Assembly (NCBI RefSeq): GCF_003143515.1
Contig: NZ_CP029343.1
Span: forward strand, 1,178,001-1,242,000
Direction of reading: 5' to 3'
Source: Massilia oculi
GTDB lineage: Bacteria; Pseudomonadota; Gammaproteobacteria; Burkholderiales; Burkholderiaceae_D
DNA length: 64,000 bases
A program made the position numbers and the translations under genes. Shown here piece after piece: positions 58,189-64,000 of the stretch. The notes below the pieces were generated by a model. The model searched no databases. It was given only the letters and a program-made list of their open reading frames with translations, and was not told where the DNA came from. The number at the start of each line of letters is the position of its first letter. Positions within the stretch are counted from its first letter, which is position 1.

Positions 58189-59058
58189 TCAGAACTCCAT
58201 CACCACCGAACCGACCACTTCGGCGCCGGCATCGGCCATCTGCCCGGCCATGCGCGCCACGTCGGCGATGCGGGTGCGGTGCTTGCAGGCCACCAGCAGC
58301 ACGCCGCCGGCACGGCCCGCCACCGCCAGGGCGTCGGCGCCGGCGGTAAAAGGCGGCAAGTCGACCAGCACGACGTCGTGGCGGCTCTCCAGCTGCGCCG
58401 ACAGCGAGCAGAAGCCGGGCCGCGCCAGCAGTTCTTGCGGATTCGGCGGCACGGTCCCGGCCGGTAATATTGACAGGTCGGCAAAGGACGGCACGCGCAA
58501 TATGGCGTCCAGGTCGGCCCGCCCCGCCAGCAGGTCGGACAGGCCCTGGCGCGGCCTGAGCCCGAACAGTTCATGCTGGCGCGGCGCGCGCAGGTTGGCG
58601 TCCACCAGCAGCGTTTGCTCGCCGAGCTGGGAAAACACCAGCGCCAGGTTGGCCGCGAACAGGCTGGCGCCATCGTCCGGGTCGGCGCCGGCGATCGCCA
58701 GCGCGCGCCTCCCGCGCGCGAACCAGCGCAGCATCAGCTGGCTGCGGATCGCGCGCAAGGCCTCGACCTGGGGAGAGAACGGTTCGTAGGCGGCGACCAG
58801 CCTGGGCGAGAGCCTGGCCTGCCCTTTCCGCACATAGGGATAGGCGAACTGCCGCGCCAGCGCCTACTGGATGTCGTCCTCGCTCACCAGGCCGAGGCGC
58901 AGCGCCGCTTCACCGAAGCGGATGCCCAGGTCTTCGTGGGTGCGCAGCACGCGCTCGGCGTCATCGACGCTGAGCTTGCCCGCATCGACCAGCAGCGTCC
59001 CCATGCTGGCGTCGCGGCCGGGGCCGCTGTGCAGGGCGGATAGCACGGATGAGTTCAT
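58189..59058 (-). pseudogene. epsG: EpsG, chain-length-determinant tyrosine kinase-like ATPase, interrupted by an amber codon
   Basis: A P-loop ATPase that partners the EpsF chain-length protein. From ATG 59058 (GAGGA upstream) the N-terminal domain ends at SEDDIQ, then TAG at 58866-58864, and the same frame continues ALARQFAYPYVRKGQARLS through to 58189. Without the stop it would be 289 residues, the normal EpsG length, so CAG-to-TAG is likely. No ribosome-binding site precedes the GTG at 58833, so restart is unlikely. The P-loop position reads ADPDDGASLFAANLAL, lacking the usual Lys/Arg of the GEG(K/R)S motif, so the ATPase may be impaired even if read through. Confidence 0.83.
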
Positions 59059-59077
59059 GGCGCGTCCTCGGCTCAGC

Positions 59078-60514
59078 TCAGTTCAATTCAGGCGCGGCTG
59101 CCCGCCGGGCGCGATCAGCCTGCGAAATCAGTCTGCGAACACGGCCCGCGCGCGCGGGCGGCTGCTGCCAGGCGATGGTGCCCAGCACCGGAATGCCCAG
59201 CATGTCGTGCAAGTCGCTGCTGGAGCGCACCGGCCGCGCCAGCAATTCCAGCAGCAGCGCCAGGCCGACGCCGAGCACGGTGCCGAGAAAAATCGCCGCC
59301 AGTGTATTGAGCAGGATGCGCGGGCCACTCGGCGTCGTGGGGGCCACGGCCGGGTTGAGCACCGAGACGTCGGACTGCTCGGACTGGGCCTCGATCCGCG
59401 TCTGCGAATAGCGCTGGCTGGCCGCATCGAAGGCGCGCTGTGCGCCTTCGAGGTCTTTCAGCAAGGGACCGAGCTCGTCGCGGGTGCGGTTCAGCTCCAG
59501 CACGCGCTCCTTCTGCGCCCCCAGCTCGCTGCGCAGCTGGGCTTCGCGCTGGCGATAGACGTCGGCGTTGGCGCCGACGCTGCGGGTGACGCTGCCCAGC
59601 GCATTTCCGAGCGCGGCGCGCAGCTTGCCGGCTTCGGCATCCGCGGCCTGGTATTGCGGGTGATTGCGCCCGAAGCGCGCGCCGGCCTCGGCCAGCTTGG
59701 CCTCGGCGCTGGCCAGGTTCATGCGCAGGTTCTGGATCAGGGTATTGTTGGCGACGTCGGGCGAATCGACGGCCGCGCCGGCGGTCCCGGCCGCCCTTTC
59801 ACGCGAACCCGCTTCCATGGCCGCGGCCTGGGCCATGACCAGCTGGGCGGCCAGGTCGTTCAGGCGCGACAGCTCGACGTCGACCCGGTTGTTGTCGAGG
59901 CTGACGATGCCTTTTTCTTGCTGGTACTTCGACAGGCGGGCCTGGGCCGCCTCGAGGTTGTCGCGCAACTGCCTGGTCTGCTCGTTGAAGTACAGCGAGG
60001 CGTTCTTGGCCGGTTCGGTCTTGAGCTGCACGCCGGCCCGCCGATATTCTTCGGCGAAGGCGTTCGCGACCGCGGCCGCGAACACGGGGTCGGCGCCGCT
60101 GAAGCTGATCTCGACCACGCTCGACTCGCGCGACGGCATGATTTCGAGCTTCTGGAGCAGCAGGTGGGCCAGCCAGTCGCGCACCGTCCCCCTGCCCTCA
60201 TTGGCCTCCTGGAATTGCTGGACGACGGCCGGGCTGGACGCCAGCCGCAGCGTGTCGACGACGCGCAGCGCCACGTTCTTGCTGCCGATGATGTCCATCT
60301 GCGTTGCCATATACCCCGGCATCAATTGCCCTGGCATCGTCAGGCCGGTGAGCGGATCGACGCCCTTGTAGTTGAGCAGCACCGATGCCGTCGCTTCATA
60401 CGTCTTTTGCTGCACCAGGCTCCAGCCAAGGGCGAGCAGCACCGTGACCAGGAGCGTTCCCAGGACGATTTTCTTCCGGGCCAGCGAGATCAGCAGAAAT
60501 TGATGCACGCTCAT
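59078..60514 (-). CDS. epsF: Chain-length determinant protein EpsF (Wzz/GumC-like)
   Basis: A 478-residue inner-membrane co-polymerase with two membrane helices flanking a long periplasmic coiled-coil region. The N-terminal Wzz domain begins MSVHQFLLISLARKKIVLGT. The coiled coil has LYFNEQTRQLRDNLEAAQAR, and the second helix LNTLAAIFLGTVLGVGLALL is near the C-terminus. Length and layout match EpsF of methanolan-type loci. It works with EpsG and the outer-membrane exporter EpsE. Spacing to epsG is 19 bases. Confidence 0.93.
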   Translation of the reverse strand: MSVHQFLLISLARKKIVLGTLLVTVLLALGWSLVQQKTYEATASVLLNYKGVDPLTGLTMPGQLMPGYMATQMDIIGSKNVALRVVDTLRLASSPAVVQQFQEANEGRGTVRDWLAHLLLQKLEIMPSRESSVVEISFSGADPVFAAAVANAFAEEYRRAGVQLKTEPAKNASLYFNEQTRQLRDNLEAAQARLSKYQQEKGIVSLDNNRVDVELSRLNDLAAQLVMAQAAAMEAGSRERAAGTAGAAVDSPDVANNTLIQNLRMNLASAEAKLAEAGARFGRNHPQYQAADAEAGKLRAALGNALGSVTRSVGANADVYRQREAQLRSELGAQKERVLELNRTRDELGPLLKDLEGAQRAFDAASQRYSQTRIEAQSEQSDVSVLNPAVAPTTPSGPRILLNTLAAIFLGTVLGVGLALLLELLARPVRSSSDLHDMLGIPVLGTIAWQQPPARAGRVRRLISQADRARRAAAPELN

Positions 60515-60610
60515 GATTCACCTTTGCATGCGGGGACCGGCGCCACAGCCCAGCAAGAACCCAATGCCGGACATGCTGTGATAGCGCACCGGCGCTTCAA
60601 TCACGCTTCG

Positions 60611-61399
60611 TTAAAACCAGCTTTCGCGCACCACGATCACGTCGTCGACCTGGACCGGATCGCCGGCCTGGACATCCAGCGTGACCGGCTTGCCCTTAGC
60701 GTCGCGGCGCGTGATCTTGATGCCGTTGTCGCTGCCGCGCGGGCTCAGGCCGCCGCCGGCTGAAATCGCCTGCTGGACCGTCATGCCGCGCTCCAGGCGG
60801 AACGGCCCGGGACGGCCGACCTCGCCGGTGACGTAGGCGCGCGGCGCCCGCTCCACGAAGATGATGTCGCCGCCGGCGACCTCGTAGTCCTTGTCGAGCT
60901 CGCCCTTGTGCACCATGTCGACCACGTCGATGGTCTCGCGCGTCGTCTTGCCGTCGCGCGTGCGCACCAGGCTGATCATGTCGCCGCCGTCGCCATGGAT
61001 GCCGCCGGCCAGCGCCAGCATGTCGAGCACCTTGCGCCTGCCTTCGACCGGATAGCGGCCCGGCCGGTTCACCTGGCCCAGCACCGACACCTGCTGGCTG
61101 GCCAGCGTGGTCACCAGCATGTTCACCTGGGCCCGCTTGATATAGCCCCCCTTCTCGAGCTGGCCGGCGATCTTCTTTTCGGCGGCGGCCACCGACAGGC
61201 CGCCCACTGCCACCTGGCCCAGCAGTGGAAACGTGATGTGGCCGCTCTCGCTGACGCGCGTCTCGATCGACAGGTCGGGGCTGCCATACACGGACAGCCT
61301 GACCACGTCCCCGGCGCCCAGCAGCACCTCGGCCGCACCGGCCACACCCATGCCCAGCATGAAGGCGGCCCCCGTCATCCACTTGATCCATCGTTTCAT
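60611..61399 (-). CDS. epsE: Polysaccharide export protein EpsE (Wza/OPX family)
   Basis: A 262-residue periplasmic/outer-membrane OPX protein. Signal peptide (FMLGMGVAGA), then the poly_export domain (GAGDVVRLSVYGSPDLS, ESGHITFPLLGQVAVGG) and two SLBB domains (VSVLGQVNRPGRYPVEG and AYVTGEVGRPGPFRLERG). It probably forms the periplasmic part of the export channel. It has no lipobox cysteine. It lies upstream of epsF in the leftward operon with a 96-base gap. Confidence 0.93.
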   Translation of the reverse strand: MKRWIKWMTGAAFMLGMGVAGAAEVLLGAGDVVRLSVYGSPDLSIETRVSESGHITFPLLGQVAVGGLSVAAAEKKIAGQLEKGGYIKRAQVNMLVTTLASQQVSVLGQVNRPGRYPVEGRRKVLDMLALAGGIHGDGGDMISLVRTRDGKTTRETIDVVDMVHKGELDKDYEVAGGDIIFVERAPRAYVTGEVGRPGPFRLERGMTVQQAISAGGGLSPRGSDNGIKITRRDAKGKPVTLDVQAGDPVQVDDVIVVRESWF

Positions 61400-61444
61400 C
61401 GTCAGTCTCCGGCTAGCACGTCGTTGGGAAGTCCCTGGAATGCG

Positions 61445-62509
61445 TTACTTGAGGCCGGCCACGCCGCGATCGAGCGCCGCCTTGTCGGCGCGCGCGTCCT
61501 CGCCCACGGTATCGGCCACCGGGCCGATGTCGTTGTCACCGTTGCCGTCGTTCGCGGTCGCGCCCGTTTCCAGTCCAGCGCCCGCCAGCGAGGCCGGCGC
61601 CGCGGCCGGGAGCGCGCCGGGCGTGGCGGCGTCGGGCGCCAGGTCCTTGTTCAGGTAGTCGATCCGGGCGGTGGCGCGCAGGCGCTGGATCTCGGCCTGG
61701 GCCAGTTCCTTGTTCTTGCGGTTGGCCAGGTATTGCGCGATCTGCGGCGCGGCGATCGCCAGCGACACCGGCGCGTCGCGCACCTCGTCGATCGAGGTCA
61801 GCAGCGCGCGCTGCCCTTCCTGCACCAGGAACAACTGGCCCTTCGGCATCGACAGCAGCTTCGCGGCCAGCTCGGGCTTGAGGTCGGCGGTGCTGCGCGT
61901 GACCTGGGCGCGGCCATAGGCGACCTTTCGGGTGTCGAGATAGGCCGCCACTTCCTCAAGCGAGCGCGCCTTGTCGGCGGCGTCGCGCAGCTCGGGCGTC
62001 ACGCTGGCCGCCGGAAACACGAGCTGGGTCATCGCGAACTGGCGGCGGTTGGCGAAGAACCGGGGATGCTTGTTGAAGTAGTCCTCGATCTCGGCCTCGG
62101 TCGGTCGGCCGACGTCGCCGACCCGCTTCTGCATATAGGCCTGGGCGATGATCAGGGAGCGCGCGCGCTCGATCGCCTGCATCACCTTGGGGTCGCGGTC
62201 GATCTTTTCCTTGGCCGCTGCGCTTGCAAGCAGCTCGCGGTCAATCAGGGCTTGCAGCAACTGCTTGCTGGCGCTTTGCTGCTGGGCCGCCGGGACGCCG
62301 GCACGCTGCATTTCTTCATTGAGCTGCAATACCGTGATCTCTTCGCCATTCACGCTGGCCAGGGCCTGGCCGGGCTTGGTCTCGGGCACCGGCTTGTCCC
62401 GGTTGCAGCCGGCCAGCGCGACGCTGGCCAGGAACAGGGCCGCGCACACGGCCCGCCCGGGGCTGAACCCCGGTGCGAATGAAAGCGGCGAGTCTGAGGC
62501 ATTAAGCAT
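61445..62509 (-). CDS. epsD: EpsD family peptidyl-prolyl cis-trans isomerase
   Basis: A 354-residue exported protein with a lipobox (SVALAGC), then a SurA/PrsA-like chaperone layout: ALASVNGEEITVLQLNEEMQ, KQLLQALIDRELLASAA, GRPTEAEIEDYFNKHPRFF. A degenerate parvulin region and an Ala/Pro-rich C-terminal tail follow. EpsD proteins are constant members of exosortase-linked EPS loci and presumably help fold the export machinery. ATG 62509 follows GGAG. Confidence 0.9.
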   Translation of the reverse strand: MLNASDSPLSFAPGFSPGRAVCAALFLASVALAGCNRDKPVPETKPGQALASVNGEEITVLQLNEEMQRAGVPAAQQQSASKQLLQALIDRELLASAAAKEKIDRDPKVMQAIERARSLIIAQAYMQKRVGDVGRPTEAEIEDYFNKHPRFFANRRQFAMTQLVFPAASVTPELRDAADKARSLEEVAAYLDTRKVAYGRAQVTRSTADLKPELAAKLLSMPKGQLFLVQEGQRALLTSIDEVRDAPVSLAIAAPQIAQYLANRKNKELAQAEIQRLRATARIDYLNKDLAPDAATPGALPAAAPASLAGAGLETGATANDGNGDNDIGPVADTVGEDARADKAALDRGVAGLK

Positions 62510-62543
62510 GGTGTTCTCCAGCGTGGTTGGACGGCACTGCCCC

Positions 62544-63596
62544 TCAGGCATGCGCGGTCCGGGGTGAAATCTGCCATTCTGGACCGCTTGCGCCATCCGC
62601 TCTGTTGTGTATTTCACATCGCGCGTCGAGACCGGCTTCGCAGGAGAGAGAAGCAAGATAGGCGAGATAGGCGCGCTGCAGGCCGTCGGCCAGCGGGGTG
62701 CTGGCGCGCCAGCCCAGCGCCGCCAGCCTGGAGACGTCGAGCAGCTTGCGCGGCGTGCCGTCGGGCTTGCTGGCATCGAAGACGATATTGCCGCGGTAGC
62801 CCACGGTCTCGCCCACCAGGCGCGCCAGCTCGGCGATGGTCACGTCCTGGCCGGTGCCGACATTGATGTGCGAATGCATGGGGTCGGTAGCAGCCGCATA
62901 CGCCTCGGGCGCCAGCTCCATCACGTGCACGCTGGCGGCCGCCATGTCGTCGACGTAGAGGAATTCGCGCATCGGCTTGCCGCTGCCCCAGATCACGACC
63001 TCGGGGGCGGCGCTCGTCTTTGCCTCATGGAAGCGGCTCAGCAGGGCGGGAATGACGTGGCTGTTCTCGGGGTGGTAGTTGTCGCCGGGACCGTACAGAT
63101 TGGTGGGCATCACGCTGCGATAGTCGGTGCCGTACTGGCGGTTATAGCTTTCGCACAGCTTGATGCCGGCAATCTTGGCCATGGCATAGGGTTCGTTGGT
63201 CGGCTCGAGCACGCCGTTCATCAGGTATTCTTCGCGAATCGGCTGCGCCGCCAGGCGCGGATAGATGCAGGACGAGCCCAGGAACAGCAGCTTGCGCACG
63301 CCGGCGCGCCAGGCCTCGTGCACGACATTCGCCTGCACCATCAGGTTGTCGTAGATGAACTCGGCCGGATAGCTGTTGTTGGCGTGGATGCCCCCTACCC
63401 TGGCCGCGGCCAGGTAGACCTGGTCGATGCGTTCGCTGCGGAAGAATTCGCGTACCCGCCCCTGATCGGTCAGTTCGAGTTCGTCGTGGCTGCGTGTGAC
63501 GATCTCGGCCTTGTCGGCGGCGCGCAGCGCGCGCACGATGGCCGAACCGACGAGGCCGCGGTGGCCGGCGACATAGATGCGTGGCTTGTCGTGCAC
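62544..63596 (-). CDS. fcl: GDP-L-fucose synthase
   Basis: A 350-residue short-chain dehydrogenase-type epimerase/reductase making GDP-L-fucose from GDP-4-keto-6-deoxymannose. Motifs: [49 protein letters not shown] (catalytic Tyr/Lys), [19 protein letters not shown] and [10 protein letters not shown]. The start is GTG 63596 with GGAGG four bases upstream. The upstream extension of the frame lacks support. Gmd, which supplies the substrate, is not encoded in the window, although manC (GDP-mannose) is. The C-terminal 30 residues exceed the usual family length. Confidence 0.92.
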   Translation of the reverse strand: MHDKPRIYVAGHRGLVGSAIVRALRAADKAEIVTRSHDELELTDQGRVREFFRSERIDQVYLAAARVGGIHANNSYPAEFIYDNLMVQANVVHEAWRAGVRKLLFLGSSCIYPRLAAQPIREEYLMNGVLEPTNEPYAMAKIAGIKLCESYNRQYGTDYRSVMPTNLYGPGDNYHPENSHVIPALLSRFHEAKTSAAPEVVIWGSGKPMREFLYVDDMAAASVHVMELAPEAYAAATDPMHSHINVGTGQDVTIAELARLVGETVGYRGNIVFDASKPDGTPRKLLDVSRLAALGWRASTPLADGLQRAYLAYLASLSCEAGLDARCEIHNRADGASGPEWQISPRTAHA

Positions 63597-63866
63597 ATTG
63601 CCTCCCGTGATCAATGCCGATGTCCCCCCTATTGCGGCGGAGAAACCGACGATTGCTCTTGCATTCCAGCTATCGATTCTACCCAGCGTGGATGGCCGCG
63701 CAAGCTTGTCGGCAATCGTCCAGATCAAAGAGCGTGTCGATTAGCGCTCATCAATTTCCGGGACAAAATTGATAGACTCGAAAGCCCGGCTGGAACCCGG
63801 CCACCCTGCCATTCGATGCGCGCGAAGCCCGACGGTTCAATTTTCGCGTGCGGCGACTGGCCGGCG

Positions 63867-64000
63867 TCAGTGCGCGTTCTCGCGCGTGAGGACGACCTTG
63901 ACGGTCTTGAGGATGATCCACAGATCGAGCCACAACGACCAGTTGCGCAGGTAATCAAGGTCGTAGCGGATGCGCGCTTCCATCTTGTCGAGGGTAACAG
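63867..64000 (-). CDS. Undecaprenyl-phosphate glucose phosphotransferase, C-terminal end (runs off right edge)
   Basis: The last 44 codons of a gene entering from the right. They read TLDKMEARIRYDLDYLRNW and LWLDLWIILKTVKVVLTREN, ending AH-stop. This is the usual C-terminus of the polyprenyl-phosphate hexose-1-phosphate transferases (WcaJ/GumD-like) that start EPS repeat assembly. The function is inferred from this tail and its place at the head of the eps locus. Confidence 0.8.
   Translation of the reverse strand, partial: VTLDKMEARIRYDLDYLRNWSLWLDLWIILKTVKVVLTRENAH

Overview
The window is a chromosomal stretch of a high-GC betaproteobacterium. The gene set (clpS-clpA, cspA, a dimeric and a monomeric isocitrate dehydrogenase, exosortase B with an EpsD/E/F/G/I-type exopolysaccharide locus, PEP-CTERM proteins) fits Oxalobacteraceae, most likely Massilia or a close relative. 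This placement is inferred from gene content and protein flavour, not from a marker search. No tRNA, rRNA, CRISPR array or insertion sequence was seen.

Layout. 1-4.7 kb is housekeeping: clpA (cut by the left edge), clpS, cspA, icd and rluE. 4.7-9.3 kb holds a secreted CHRD-domain lipoprotein and an ECF sigma/anti-sigma operon with a small secreted protein and a possible broken third gene. 9.5-14.2 kb holds the monomeric isocitrate dehydrogenase, rpsT and murJ. 14.2-26.4 kb is one long leftward run, most genes overlapping by 1-8 bases. It encodes a secretion machine mixing type II (GspD/E/F/G) with type IV pilus-like (PilM/N/O) parts, three extra pseudopilins, and a DsbD-type reductase with a periplasmic redoxin at its end. 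26.8-36.4 kb encodes likely exported proteins: three PEP-CTERM proteins (one with a TLDc-like domain), a 1048-residue subtilisin-like protease, an ExeM/NucH-type nuclease and two small lipoproteins. 36.4-64 kb is an almost entirely leftward exopolysaccharide region: nucleotide-sugar enzymes (manC, a nucleotidyltransferase, galE, GDP-fucose synthase), glycosyltransferases, two heparinase-like proteins, a CapK/PaaK-like protein, a Wzx-type flippase, an O-antigen ligase/polymerase, EpsI, exosortase B, EpsG/F/E/D, and the tail of an undecaprenyl-phosphate sugar transferase.

How it fits together. The EPS region should build a lipid-linked repeat, flip it, polymerise it and export it through EpsF/EpsE. 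XrtB probably processes PEP-CTERM proteins such as those at 26-36 kb. The neighbouring protease and nuclease are plausible cargo of the hybrid secretion system.

The most striking observation is four broken reading frames between 43 and 59 kb: a one-base loss in a C5 run (glycosyltransferase), a one-base loss in an A6 run (O-antigen ligase), an in-frame amber codon in epsG, and an in-frame ochre codon in a VOC-family gene. Three lie in the EPS locus. They are either assembly errors or genuine decay or phase variation of capsule production.
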